Origin: Hymenopellis radicata
Lineage: Eukaryota; Basidiomycota; Agaricomycetes; Agaricales; Physalacriaceae
DNA length: 64,000 nucleotides
Reading direction: 5' to 3'
NCBI GenBank assembly: GCA_015501595.1
Contig: JADNRX010000192.1
Coordinates: 1 to 64,000, forward strand
Below, piece after piece: positions 35,599-47,673 of the stretch (position 1 is the first letter of the stretch; every line of letters starts with the position of its first letter). Made by a program: the position numbers and the translations under genes. The notes under the pieces are model-generated. The model searched no databases. It was not told where the DNA came from and saw nothing but the letters and a program-made list of their open reading frames with translations.

Positions 35599-37853
35599 CT
35601 ACACGCGACGTTTAGGTCGTTCATCAGGAGGAAGAGAGGCGATAATTTTATATTGGTAGGCTGCTTTAAGCTTTTCCAACTCTGATTTTATCCACTCGCT
35701 GTCCAGAGCTGAAAACACGGTGGCACGGAGATCAGGATCGTCAATGAGAAGGCTTTCAACGAGGGCTTTGGCTACGGAGGAATCACCATCAGTGAGCGCC
35801 ACAAACACAGCGGTATCTGCAAGCAGACCTTTTGGAAGACAATCCCAAGGAGTTCGGTCGAAGTCGATCGCACCGTTGAGGATTCTTTCCTTGGCACGCT
35901 TTTGAGCCTTGTGATAGCATTCAGAACACTGCGAAGAGGCGTCAAGAGAGGCGTAGCATTTAGAGCACCGCAAAGAGGCGGCATTAGGAGAGTCTTGAAT
36001 ATGAGATGCGAAGTCATGAGAGTCCTGAATATGAGATGCGAGGTCATGAGAGCCTTGAAGCTGAGAAGCGAGGTCATGAGAGTCTTGAAGCTGGGATGCG
36101 AGAGCTTGAGATGCTTGAAGCTGAGATGCGCTCTTGCGAGTGTGAATACGGAGGCTCCAGTTATATGAAGATCCGGACGTGGCGTCGTAGTCAAACGGAT
36201 GCGCTCCACTGCAAATAACAACTGGAGTTGAATCCGCGAACGGTATCACCCTGAACAGCACTTACGAGAGCATAATATAGAGAATGACACCTGCACTCCA
36301 GCAGTCCGCAGGTATCCTTCACATGAATGAGTCAGTCCATCAGTCAGGTAATCTCGACGCGAAGATAGTCACCCAACGTAGCCCATATGTTTCGTATGCA
36401 GCGTGAATATTCCTTCAGGCGGCAGGTAAGGAATAGTTCCACAGACAGTGAAAGTTGCTTGGTAGGATTCCAGTCGAGCGAGACCAAAGTCGGCAAGAAG
36501 AATGCGGGGATACGGGCCGGGACCATGGAGGAGGATGTTCTCGGGCTACAGGAAGTGAGCTGAGGTCACTACGCAATTTACTCTTAAACACCTGCCTTGA
36601 GATCTACAAGAGTGGCACAAGCCTTGAGCGGGAACCTGAGCCAAAGTTGGTCTCAAACTCACCTCTATGTGCTATACTTCGATTGTGGAGATACCTGAGC
36701 GCCTCGAGGAGTTGGAACATGATGAATTTGGCTTCAGCCTCGCAAAGTTGGTTTCCAGTCTCTGGCGTGCTGGTGATGTAAGTGAATAGATCTCCGCCAG
36801 CGCACAGCTGAAGAAATAGGTAACTTTACAAAGCATATACGTCAACGAGAGCCCAAATCAAGAGTCCCAAGCAACGTACATGTAATTCCCGCGCACTTCA
36901 GAGGCATATATGCGGTTGATGTTGGGCTGAAGGAGACAAAAAGTAGCGTCCAAGCCCGCATGAACAGAGGAGACTGGCTTACATGGTCCAAATTCTTTAG
37001 AATCTTTATCTCCTTCGCGACTGGCGCTACGTCTTTCTTCCTCTTCGTGCGGATAATCTTGCATGCTATCTGTCTTAGATTTACGGTATCAAACGCGAGG
37101 TGGACCTTAGCAAAGGAACCCTCCCCGAGGCATTGCGATGTTAAGAGGTAGGGGCCGATTTGCTCGCACACGGTTAGAGGCTGGGGACGTGTCGGTTGCA
37201 ACACAGAGAGCGGCTCTTTCCAAAGATGTATGACCGTAAATGCTGGACGGACCTCAGACCTGGTCAACGGATCGAAAAGGGCACTCACTGATAGAGTCCG
37301 GTAGCCTCAAACTGTCGCCGTCCATCAAGATCACCCTGCCCTTTTTAATCCTCCGTTCGTTGAGAACAATGCCGTTTTTTGAGCAGTCCTGAAACGCGTC
37401 GTCAGGTTGAAAGTTGGGAAAATGATGGCGATATGCACCTCGCAGGACACGATTATGCCGCCACTCGGTGACCTGACGCTACAGGGCGCTCAGTCGGAGC
37501 AGACAAGGACAAAAAGACACCAACGCCGATATTTTGCAGTGCACTCCTGATACTGACGCGTCTGAGACGACGTACGTGCTAAGAAAATAGGTCAAAATCG
37601 TCCTCGTCGTCCGATGCAGCAGCCACTCACCAGCGCTTAGGATCACGCCCAATACTGGCCGACTTATTGAGGCCTACGACAATTGCTGTGGGAGATAAAT
37701 ACATCGAAGGCAGCAGACGCGTAACTTACTGTCTTTGCCCCCATTCTTAAAGGTGACCAACTTGGCGCATATATTCGACCAGGACATCTGCTTACGCGCC
37801 AGAGGACGCGCACGACGAACGGGTCCCGTCAATGCTGGTCGTTGCGAGAACAT
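35599..37853 (-). CDS. FHA-domain checkpoint-type protein kinase (Rad53/Cds1/Chk2-like)
   Basis: Nuclear DNA-damage/replication checkpoint kinase by architecture. An N-terminal FHA domain (SASIGRDPKRW, SGVHCKI, DCSKNGIVLNERRIKKGRV) recognises phosphothreonine. The kinase domain has LGEGSFAKVHLA, the ATP lysine in ACKI, catalytic loop HRDLKPENILL, ADFGLAR, CGTIPYLPPEG and DCWSAGVILYIMLSG. The HRD-Asp to Lys codons sit in an 8-nt exon (36596-36603). After GAHPFDYDATS, an insert of about 90 residues carries five 10-residue ASQLQDSHDL-like repeats and two CxxC knuckles before ERILNGAIDFDRTPWDCLP. The end is VESLLIDDPDLRATVFSAL and PDERPKRRV. Start chosen at MFSQRPAL (37853); 37895 is also possible. 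The LSG1 stop lies only 81 bp upstream. Confidence 0.85.
35980..36129 (-). repeat. Five tandem 30-bp coding repeats in the kinase domain
   Basis: In-frame units encode ASQLQASQAL, ASQLQDSHDL, ASQLQGSHDL, ASHIQDSHDF and ASHIQDSPNA. The array keeps the frame and sits in a surface loop of the C-lobe, so the kinase fold may tolerate it. Confidence 0.9.
36596..36603 (-). other. 8-nt micro-exon carrying the kinase catalytic loop
   Basis: The octamer atctcaag lies between an acceptor ttgtag and a GC donor (gcaggt). Splicing gives H-R-D-L-K-P-E-N across three exons. Skipping it removes the catalytic Asp and shifts the frame. Confidence 0.75.
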
Positions 37854-37934
37854 GGAGGGAGTAAAGAGTAATAGATGATGGTGGTAGAGATACAACGCGA
37901 CTCTGTCACGACAGCGTTAATATGTGACTACACT

Positions 37935-40287
37935 CTAATCATAACCTTTCCCACTACGCTGCTTTACTTTTTTCATCTTTTTATGGTGCTTCTTCCCCGT
38001 CTCACCCTGGTTGGCGAGAACAGAGGCTATCCTCGCCTGCCTAAAATTCAACGGCGTCCCATCATTGGCAACAGAATTTTGATGCGGGAACGCTTTGGAG
38101 CGAGAACCAAAGGCTTGTTCGCCCTTGGTATATGCGTGGCTTGCCAGTGACGAGTTGGCGTTCTCGTTGAAGAACTGCGCATCGAGCGACGCCATCTTTC
38201 CGCTGGGAGCAGGAGTTCCATCTGCTTGCAGCGCTGTCGCTACGAATGTATCCGCATTCTTGCCGACACGCGTTACGGGTGCCCGTTTCTTTCCCTCTGC
38301 CCGCCGTAGAGCTATCCTATGTGTCTCTTCGTTGAACTCAGACTCGGGAATGTCAGGTGGCGATTGACAGAAAAGCAGTTTGCCGTTGACGTAGTCCTTT
38401 AGAATGACGCGCGCTGACCGCGCTTCATCAGGATTACCTTGCCCAGACCGTGTATATCCACGAGCGACTATCGAATGATGAGTATGAACGCAAACACGAC
38501 AAGCTGAGAAAGCTTACTGGCATAAGTTATGAGGAAGTTCTCTGCGGTGACCTTACCATCGCCACCTTCTTCGGGATTACTAACCTTAATGGTCAGCCCG
38601 TAGGTGGCCTCCAGCACTTCTCGCGGTATGCATTGAACCAGGAGCGTCGTCGGCCCTGTGTACTCCCGCATCTGATCGATAGGTAGCACACCGTCGCAAA
38701 CCAAAGCGGCTTTTGTCGTGGCAAACTGAGGGAACACCAAACCCGGGCAATCACATAGCACAATCGACTCCGATAAGTGGATGGTCTGGAAGTGCTTGGT
38801 CTTTCCGGGCGTCGAGGATACGCTAACCTTTTTCTCGCCCAGAAGAGAGTTTATCGTACTTGACTTGCCAACGTTGGGATAACCAACAAGTCCGACGACA
38901 AGCTTTGGAGGCAGTTTCCCTTCCGAGTCTGCAAAGACTAGAAAATAAATGAGAAAGCTGATCAAACCAATGGCAGAAAACTCTAACCCGAAAGATCTGG
39001 CGCCATTTTAGTAAACAGGTCCTCAAGTTCCAGCACCGACAAAACCTTTGCTCGAGGGTCGTCTGTCGCGTACACTTCTTCCTCCTGTTCGTCGGCTGAG
39101 TAGTACTCGTCGTCATCCTCATCGTCAGATCCTGATTGGGATGCTGATTCAACGTCTTCAGATGACGCGAGAGTTTCCTCATCGCCAATTTCTTCGTCAG
39201 ATTCGTCCTCCGGCTCTTCGATTGCGGCTTGCTCAGCTGCTAAAGCATCTCGTCGCGCTTGTTGGATTGCCGCTGCATTCGCGGCAGAAAAGAAGGCGTA
39301 CTGGATTCCTTGTTCGTCGAAATAATCCGCCCAAGAGATTCTACATAAGTTTAGATATGCATCTATAAATGAATCGAGAAGCAACGTACCGTTGTTTCGC
39401 AGTTAAAAGATCGGCCTTATTGATGAGGAGCAGGCTGCGCCTCTTGCCTTTGCCCGTACCCTGCTCACCCTCCGCTCCTTCTACATCACGTACGTAGTCC
39501 TCTAGATCCTCACAACGGAAACGAAGAGGATTTCGAGCATCCACAATTTGAACAATCAAATGAGACCGTTCGAGAACACGCCACAGTTGTCTCCAAACTT
39601 CAATATTACGTTCAAATGGTGTTAATAGGAATTTCTCTTCTTCCTGAAGTCTGTGGATGGTCATTAAAGTACCCATTAATTATGGAGGTTGCGACATACG
39701 CAGCAAGACCTCGACGCCAGTCCAAAAATGCTGTCTTCTCTTGACGATCCAGCTCTGCCGTAGTCATAGTCTTCTTCCATGGAGGTCGTCTAGGAACTCG
39801 CAATTTCTGCTTGTTCTCCTGATGCCGCTTCAGAGTTTTCTTCTCCTCTTGATCGTTAAGCACGTAAGGATTCGTCGGTGCTCCAGCAGACTGCTGTATT
39901 ATCTTGACATTCCGTCGTTCTATATAATCCGTCACCATAGAGGACAGACATCCAGAGTCAAATAACGTACCAGCAGTAAACTCGGTACCGGCGAGTTCTG
40001 CAGTATTAAGAAACTCGTCTAGATCGCGTTCTTGGGTGATGGATTTCAATCGAGAGGTCGGGTCGACGTCTGTGACATACTACTTGGCAAAATTTAATGA
40101 AAATAGCAAACGACATTGGCTTGTCATAGACGCACTAATCCAGATTCTTCCATTTTACGGGCATCCTTGATTTTCTTGTTGATGATAGCTCGACCAAGTC
40201 CGCTTGGATTGTGATCTCTCCCTTTTGGTGGAGGCTAGATCCATGAATTAAAAGCCATTTTACACCAGTGAACGCAGAACATACCAT
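37935..40287 (-). CDS. LSG1: Large-subunit GTPase Lsg1
   Basis: Cytoplasmic circularly permuted GTPase that releases the export adaptor Nmd3 from 60S ribosomal subunits. As expected for the permuted YlqF/YawG class, G4 (INKADLL, near 39410) precedes G1 (GYPNVGKSSTINSLLG) and G3 (DCPGLVFPQFATTKAAL). The N-terminal part has PPPKGRDHNPSGLGRAI and RPPWKKTMTTAELDRQE. An acidic insert (EDESDEEIGDEE onward) lies between the GTPase halves. The C-terminus is basic, with KKHHKKMKKVKQR. The first coding exon appears to be only the ATG (40285-40287), followed directly by gtatgt. Several GT-AG introns follow and no frame breaks were found. It diverges from the LYR gene with 125 bp between start codons. 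Confidence 0.93.
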
Positions 40288-40412
40288 GATGACGGGGATA
40301 GCAAAGATTTTAGATGACTGATTGATGTGTCATGCCCGCGCTGTAATAGTTCGCCCAACGGACCGAAGAGCCGATTGCTCTTCCCTCTTCCCTTCATGCT
40401 TAATTGCAAACC
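40288..40412. promoter_or_regulatory. Short bidirectional promoter, LSG1 / LYR gene
   Basis: Only 125 bp separate the two outward-facing start codons, so the two 5' leaders and control sites must share it. No TATA box is seen. Coupling a cytosolic ribosome factor with a mitochondrial LYR protein would be plausible but is inference. Confidence 0.55.
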
Positions 40413-41466
40413 ATGTCATTTGTAGCCAAAGTCGCGGCTCTGAAAGAGGCTTATTTGACACAAGTAAACCGACTGCCTCAGGTCTATCTACGGTTGGACT
40501 GAGAACCTTTTCTACGCGAACATGTATGCTGAAATATGCAATAGGTATTTCTACCAACTAAAGGCCGAGGACGATGTCAAAGCACTTCTCAATACGCGCG
40601 AGAATGCGCGTTCTGAAGGTCTCCAAACGCGAAAATTCAAACGTGTCAATCGGGCAAGCTAATACTTGAGTAACTACAGAAAAAGTCTCATCATGTTACA
40701 GGAAATACGCAAACTAAACCGTGCCAACTGCGGAGACCAACAATGCATGAATCACGTCCTAGACCTCGCTTACGGAAGAAGAGGTAAACTACGTCGCGAG
40801 CTGCTAGAGGTAAAGCCATCCATTCCTTCACATCCCATTCCCCATTGCTCAACTTGCAACCAGCCATACACGACCGATCCCGACAACCCGCTCCCGGACC
40901 CCCTCATAAAGGGAAACGAGCGCTCCCGCCCTCCCGTCTACACCAAAGAGCTCGTAACCCTCCTCACCAACGGCATATCCCGCACCACAAGGGCTCTGAA
41001 CCCCAAGACCTGCCAAACCCCCTTGAAAATGCCCGACCGCACATCCCCCTGGGCCACGCACAACGGCAAACCCAACAAGCGGCGCGAAGCCAACGCGCGC
41101 CGGCGCTACTTCGCCGCCGAGTGCATGAAGACGCTTCCCCCGCTTGGCCTGGGCGCGCAGCCCACGCCCAGTCTTCTGAACCTCGGCGTGTTGGATGATG
41201 TACACAAACTGGTCGGGACGCAGCCCCCGCCGAGTCTCACGCGGCGAGAACGGCTTAAGGAAGGCAAGGAGATGCCAAAACCCGTCGACCGGTATCCCTC
41301 CCGCTGGATGAGGCGTAGGTATCAAGAGCTGCTTAGCCGCGTTCCGATAATGGATGGAACGCTCTCCGTATCTGTGTCCCCCATGGCTATATCCGCGAAC
41401 GACAGGTCGGTGGGCAGACTGGGAGACTTGGACGACGATGCCCTTGCATGGTACACTGGTACATAA
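40413..41466 (+). CDS. Mitochondrial LYR-motif (Complex1_LYR family) protein
   Basis: Helical LYR proteins bind mitochondrial acyl carrier protein and help assemble respiratory or Fe-S complexes. It starts MSFVAKVAALKEAYLTQVNR with LPQVYLR as the LYR-like segment. Splicing joins this to YFYQLKAEDDVKALLNTR and KFKRVNR. An intron starting with GC (about 40654-40702) leads to EIRKLNRANCGDQQ, then HVLDLAYGRRGKLRRELLE. Another intron (about 40810-40863) leads to a longer C-terminus containing RSRPPVYTKELVTLLTN, RREANARRRYFAAECMK and RYPSRWMRRRYQELLSRV. The extension is shared with larger fungal LYR proteins. The exact member is not clear. Confidence 0.75.
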
Positions 41467-41650
41467 AACGTCAATATTTTTGGGCCAGTCGGCCTGAATT
41501 CTTTGTCTGACACGCATACGGAGAGCAGATGAAAGCATCCTGTATACACAGCTCATGTCAACGCTCACGCAGAAGGAGTTCCAGGTCCCAGACGGCGGGT
41601 TTTGCTAGTCTCATAGTACATTAGCGAAATAAATATTGGTACAATAGGTA
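41467..41650. other. Short convergent spacer
   Basis: 3' ends of the LYR gene (+) and SEC8 (-) are 184 bp apart. It presumably carries overlapping 3' UTRs. Confidence 0.5.
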
Positions 41651-44600
41651 TTAGGGTGATGCCAGGTTATCCATTTCTAGTCCGTGCAGATCTATAACGT
41701 ACATACTATAATCCCGGTTGACAGCCATAGACGCCCTCGGATCGCCTTGCGTCTGGTCAACGCCACATTGCAAACGCAACATGGTCAGGTATTCATCGAA
41801 TGTGAATTGCTGTCTCTTGCGAATGCTGTCAAGCATGGCCTAAGCGAGATTCAGTATCATGCATGTCAACGGTACGACACGCCACGTACTTGTGGAGTCA
41901 AGAAGAAGAGCGAATAGTAAGCCTTGGCGCGCTGGAACTCGCTGGTTTGGTCGTCGGTAACAGCCTTCACGCTTTGCTGCAGCGCCAGAATGTTTCTCAT
42001 GACCTTTTTGATGCCCAACTGGGAGGGCACCCCTAGATGTCGAGCACCCGCAATCAAAATGTGTTCCATGATGTGCCCAAGACCAACGAAGACAAAACTA
42101 CGAGCAAGGTCAGAAAGGCCAGCAGGTGAGGCTATCCATGTGCTTACTTTCTGGCACGCAACGGTAAACTGCTGGTGATGTAGGCATCGCATTCAGCCAA
42201 CTCCGTGTTGAGGTCGATGATGTGAGGATCGGGTTCGCTGGCCTCTTGTTCCATAGAATAATTGCCCTGTAGAAGGGAATGTCAGACAAGTACTTGCGAC
42301 GCTGAAATGTAACCTACGTAGCGCAAGGAAGCATCCAGATAGGATATGGCTCGACATCGAACGTCGATTCGAATAGTGTGCATGATAAGCTCTCCAAGTT
42401 GCTCGTACGTGCTCAACAAGGATTTGAAGCGCCTACGAGGGCGTTAGGGAACGAGTATTTAACTGCAAATCGTACTCACTCGGTCATTTCCCTCGTCAGA
42501 GGAAGGCTCAAGGGCTCATTCAAAGCCATAATAGAATTAAAGTTGGTAAATGATGTCGTCGAGACAGCGGACGTGATCTCCGGACTTTGGGGACTAGTAG
42601 GCTCCTCCGGTCGAGCCTTCAGAGAGTTGATCTCCATGGCAAACCATGTCTCCAAACATTTAGGACAAACCAAATGCCTAAGAAACCCGTAAACTCACCA
42701 AACTCTTGTACAACCTCGCAAGCGCAGCGATATTTCGTGTGGACGGGACGAGATCCTTCTTCGCAATCGTGTCTTGCCCGAGGAAGTCAATCTCGATATT
42801 GGTCTCCTGCCTAGATAGCTGATGTGCTATCACCGGATCCTGCAAAGCGGTGATGAGACGGGCGTTGTCTGACCAAAGAACAAACACACCTCCGTTGACC
42901 ATAGCTCAGCGAAACAAGGTTGAAGCTCCTTCCGTTGGCCCCATTGTACAGCTAACGCCACGTCCGAGTCGCTTCCACCTGTTGCAGGCGCCGTTGCAAC
43001 CAATTCCTGGAATCGACTGAAGCACTGTTTGTAGAACTTGACGATGACACTGAGAATCAATCTGGAATAGCTCTCGCGATGAAATGGTGTCGTTTGCAAC
43101 ATGGCGCATAGCGAGTTGATCAGAGCCATCAATTGTGTGCTGGCCTACATAGAAGTCTTGAGTCACATGCGTCGAAATACAAGAGAGAAGCAAATTGACC
43201 TTGACAAGCGGCTCCGGAGAAAATCGCTCGGATAGAGGATCAGGCTGGAACGCCTCAGGACCTACAGTGGCAAGCGTTAAAAGTTGGACAAGACATCAAA
43301 ATGGCCGGAATCACCATTGAGAGCATCATGACACAGTGATTCTACCTTCTCCTCGAGTTGCGGAAGGTAAACCTTCAGCACGAACTCATCGAGAATTTTA
43401 CTTGCATCCCTCATCGATTCAATGTCCCGAGGCAGAATTTCTCCAACACGCGCCAGGAACGATAGTGTCGGCTCAAAAAGGACAGTGACATGAAATGTGT
43501 CCGGTTCGATTAGTAACCTATGATGTTGCCCAGCACCTTGCAGCCGGTCATCTGTACCCACAGTCGACAGCGCAGCCTGTACACTGGTTTCCGTAGCGCC
43601 CTGCACGAGCCCGGGCATGGTATCCTTAAGGACACGAGTGAGTTCATCCTCATGCGGACGTAGAACCTTCGTCGTCATCTTCATGTCCGTGTCTGCGAAA
43701 CGGAAAACGGCCTGGGTACCAGAACCATGAGACGTAGTCTGAATGTCATGTATCGAATGAGTATACCTTTGTTCTATCGCGCATGAAACGCCCCTCCCGG
43801 AGTATTTCATTGATGGACGACACAGGATTTCGGCCAGAGGCAGTACCTTGTTCTTCGTTCGTCAGGTAATCGTAGATCAACGTCCGTAGCTAAATGAAAC
43901 TCAATAAGGACAGACATCACTGTGTGAAGCAACATACTTCAGCTTGCACCGATAACCAAATATCGGTTAAAGGAAATAGAGACCCCGGTTTCGCTCCCGA
44001 CGCGTCTTTAAAGTCTCTCCTCTGTGAGGGGGCTTCAGCCCAATACACAATTTCGAATTCAAAAACTCACGGATCCGATACGATTGGCAACCTCGTACAC
44101 CACTCGGAGACCCTGAGCGACAGCATCCATTTTAGAGTAAAGTGTCCAAAAGAAGTCTTTCAGGATTTCGTGATCGACCTGCTTAGCGGAGGACTCCAAC
44201 GCAGACAAGCGCAAGCTGGATGGATTCAAGTATGCCTTATGTCCCATTCTTGAATTCAGAGCCGCGGAAATGTCAACGCCAGTGAAGGTATAAACGCCTT
44301 CCGTTCGAGAGTGGTTCCCGAGAAGCGCGTACATCGAACCTCGCCGACCATACTCAGCACGGTCTGATACCTCTTCCAGTGTGGTTTCCACCAAACTGAA
44401 GACTTCAATAGGTACACGCTGCACGACATTGTCCAGTGCGCTTCCTAGTCGACCCAAGACAGCAAGAGATTCAAGAATGGTCTCCAAGTATGAGAACGAG
44501 TCTGCCTCGGGATTTTGCATCATTGCCGAAGCGCTGTTCGTCGTTGGCACCACAGTAGGGGCTACGTCATGCCGTGAATTAGGATCATCCAAGTCATGCG

Positions 44601-46330
44601 GAGGATCGTTGGGCCGTAAAGCCAACTCTTGAAGGAACCGCCCAAGTCGAGTTCGCGGAGTAGTAGGTGATGTTGGGGAATCAGAAGAAAGGTTTGATAC
44701 CAACAACTGGCCTTCAGTTTCGAATTCGAGCGTTGGGACTGGCCATGGTTAGCACAACTACAAGAATGAAAATGTCGACTTACATGCACGCTGCTTAGGT
44801 GTATAAGCTGCCCAGCGAGACTCGCACAAGAACGACTTGAGGTACAAATGACTATGTAGCTCATCCGTGAGAATTTCGCGTAAAGCCTGGGGATATTGAT
44901 TGATGAACGGCGAAAAAGGCGTCAAAGTGAGCTCCATACCGTTTCCTGGCCGACAAGGTAAGCTCGCAAGTCCGACACTGCACCGATTTCCAGCATGTCG
45001 GGTTTGTTTATGATCTTCAGGCTTCGCACAAGAAGGACGGAAGCCTGTAAGAGTCTCTTTTCAGACATGAGAGATTCTAGAAGATCAGGTATTGATTTGA
45101 GATGTTCTCTGAAAGCGGAAATTGTGAGACGCCGCAAGGAACAAAAGGCGATGAGCCTACATTTGGTCGAGAAGTCGCATCATCTCTTCCAGTGTTTGTC
45201 CCCTTGCCCAAAGCTGCACCAGATCAGCTCGTTTACTTCCCAACGCCTCTTTTGAGTCCTGTAGAGCGGTTCGAGTTTCATCTATCTGTGTTTGTACAGT
45301 ACCGAGATGATTCAAGAGATTCGCATGATGCGGAAGGGCTGCGGCAAAGGCCTGGTAGTGTTCTAAACAAGAAGGCCGTCATGAACGTGTTCGTTGCATA
45401 GTGATGGTTCGCGTACTATCCACGGATCCTTTTAACGCCTTGGACAACATTTTCTTGGTGCTGTGGAACGAGTCGATGTCCTTTCCAACAGAAGATTCAT
45501 CGAGAAGTTGTAGGGCGAGGTCGACGGGATTGAACTATGAGTTAAGTATGAGGTACGAGCCACAAATGATACCACGAATGAAGCGCACATCTGGGTCGAT
45601 AACGAATGCCCAGTCGTCTCGAATTTGATCCAGTATTGCTGCATGGATGATGAGTTTACTTGAATGAAGATATACAAGACGTACCGTCGATATCCCCCGT
45701 CCGAGCCTTTCCATTTGTTCTCCGTCCAGGAACCTTTTCTCGGATCTTCTGTTGTCGAATGCGTTCTGCCTCCATTTCCTCCCGCCGCTCCCTCTGGTAG
45801 TCAAAGTCATCACTGCCGTTGGTCATCCCACGTTCCCTCCCCGCAGATCGGAATGCAGACAGGACAGACGACAACGATGTCGGCGTTGTTTCGTTACCGT
45901 CAACACTGCCTACGCTCTTTAGGCGCGGAGGCTTTGGCCGCGATGATGAAGCAGCGCTCGTCTGCGGCATCCCCGGTGGGCGAGATCGACTGGGCAACGA
46001 GTAATCTGAGCGCGTAGTACTCATACTGTCCCTGTAAGAGCTAGATGCGTCCGATATATTCGAAGCCCGGTTTCTCAATTCAGATCGCTGAGGTCGTGAT
46101 GGTCCTATTGGAGCAGTATTTGGAGGCGCAGCCCGTGGGGAGGTCGACGTCGACGTCGTGGAATTACTATTGCCTGGTGTTGTTGGCCGTGAAGGTGTGC
46201 GACCAATCTGAAGTGGTCGTGTTGGCATCGATGGTGTCGGCGCCGAGATGGGCCCTGAAATTGTTGGTGTGCCATTGGTGAACGACGGTGAGCGTCCTCG
46301 ACGGGTCGGGAACGGCGGGGCGCGCGACAT
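41651..46330 (-). CDS. SEC8: Exocyst subunit Sec8
   Basis: Large helical exocyst subunit for vesicle tethering at the tip or septum. The N-terminus (MSRAPPFPTRRGRSPSFTNG) is long, Ser/Pro/Thr-rich and disordered. The Sec8 core follows: AILDQIRDDWAFVIDPD joined to FNPVDLALQLLDESSVGKDI, then a coiled coil (HYQAFAAALPHHANLLNHL), HLKSIPDLLESLMSEKRLL and LREILTDELHSHLYLKSFL. Further segments are TGVDISAALNSRMGHKAYL and ILKDFFWTLYSKMDAVAQGL. The C-terminus has GLGHIMEHILIAGARHLGV and QQFTFDEYLTMLRLQCGVD, ending DNLASP. Many 45-60 nt introns are present; I did not resolve every boundary. The start is 39 bp from the divergent hydrolase gene. Confidence 0.92.
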
Positions 46331-46369
46331 TGACGGTCGTCAGTAGTAAACACGCGGGTAACAAATTAG
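46331..46369. promoter_or_regulatory. 39-bp gap between divergent start codons
   Basis: SEC8 and the LDAH-like gene start back to back. The leaders must overlap each other's coding sequence or the hydrolase start is further in, for example at an in-frame ATG near 46424. Seen directly; the shared control is inference. Confidence 0.5.
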
Positions 46370-47541
46370 ATGCCGGACTATTTGAACTCTGTTTGTTGTG
46401 CCGACTCGGTATTGATGGCTCTTCCGTCTTTCCTTCATCATCATGGCGCGCCAGTCCCCAATTCTCCCTTTATAAATGCTTTTTGCCATCATGAATCCCT
46501 TGGAGGAGATGCCCACTCACTCTGGTGGCCAACACGCTCTAAGAAACTGCCCGATACCATCCTTTACTTCATTCCCGGTGAATATTCAGCTTGCCCTGCT
46601 ATTGACAATGTCCTGACACGCTGAAATACAGGAAATCCCGGACTTGTAGAGTTCTACATACCATTCCTCTCTGATATACAGGAGAAACACGACTCTGACA
46701 CGCTTGCAATCTTCGCACATGCTCACCTGGGCCATACGCCGGGCTTCCCCTTCTCAGCTTCTCACTGTGGCTTTGATGTGCAAATTGAAAATGCCGTAGA
46801 GGCGTTTGATGCGCTTGTCTGTGAGTTTCCCGAGGCAAAAGTTACTGTCATCGCCCACAGTATGGGCTGCTGGATTACGCTCAAGGTATCGTCTAGATTT
46901 TGATCCTGGCCATTACTAACGCGCAATCAGCTCCTCGAGCGGCGCTCCAATGCAGTGCATAGTGTTATTCTGATGACACCCACAATACAACATCTTGCCG
47001 ACAGTCCGAACGGTCGAATGCTCTCTGTCAGTGCTCTTCTTCTCCGTTTCGGATTGAAATTGATTCCATTCAGTGGGTATTCAATCCGCTCCCACGGACA
47101 ATAATATCTAGTCTGGCTGTTCTTGGGCGACTTATACCTACCGCTGTCGTGAAATTCTTCCATGGCCATTGGCCTGAGGATCAGTTGCCTGTTCTGCAGA
47201 AACTGATCAGGTCACCTCAAGTTCTCAATGCTTGCTTCACCACCGCCCACGATGAGATGAAAATGATTACCGAGCCCATGCAAGAACTAATAGACTCACA
47301 TGCCGACCGCGTGCGAATGTATTTCGCCGATGTCGATGGTTGGGTTGGGCAGAATCGAGAAGTGATTGTTTCTCGCTTCAAGGGGCCAGTAGATAACATA
47401 TTCCTCGCCACCAATGTACCTCATGCGTTCTGTATCAGTAAGTGAACCTCTTTCGCAATTTACTATGAACTAATGTCGCTCCCAGATCACAGTAAACCAG
47501 CTGCTGACCAAGTTGTGGAATGGCTGTCTGCCACGCTTTAA
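46370..47541 (+). CDS. Lipid-droplet-associated serine hydrolase (LDAH family)
   Basis: Alpha/beta-hydrolase of the LDAH/C2orf43 family, located on lipid droplets; activity on sterol esters or triglyceride is debated. Exon 1 ends ILYFIPG and joins NPGLVEFYIPFLSDI, the family hallmark. The nucleophile elbow is VIAHSMGCW. Then come LMTPTIQHLADSPNGRMLS, spliced to WVFNPLPRTIISSLAV, then the acid DVDGWVG and the His in NVPHAFCINHSKPAADQV. Five exons, with the stop at 47539-47541. The 5' end is uncertain because the ATG used lies 39 bp from SEC8. A second in-frame ATG (MALPSFLHHHG) would be enough for the conserved fold. Confidence 0.85.
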
Positions 47542-47673
47542 GCCTTAGTTAGATGTACACTATGTATGCTCTGAAGATAGCTGGTGTAAATTTCAATTAT
47601 TGTTGCTTGTTCATGTTTGGTCCAGCTGTGCAGTGACAGACAGAGCGGGATCGAAGGTCGCCCTTTGATTCCA
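47542..47673. promoter_or_regulatory. Short spacer before the remodeller gene
   Basis: 132 bp between the hydrolase stop and the chosen ATG of the next gene on the same strand. No TATA box seen. Confidence 0.4.
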
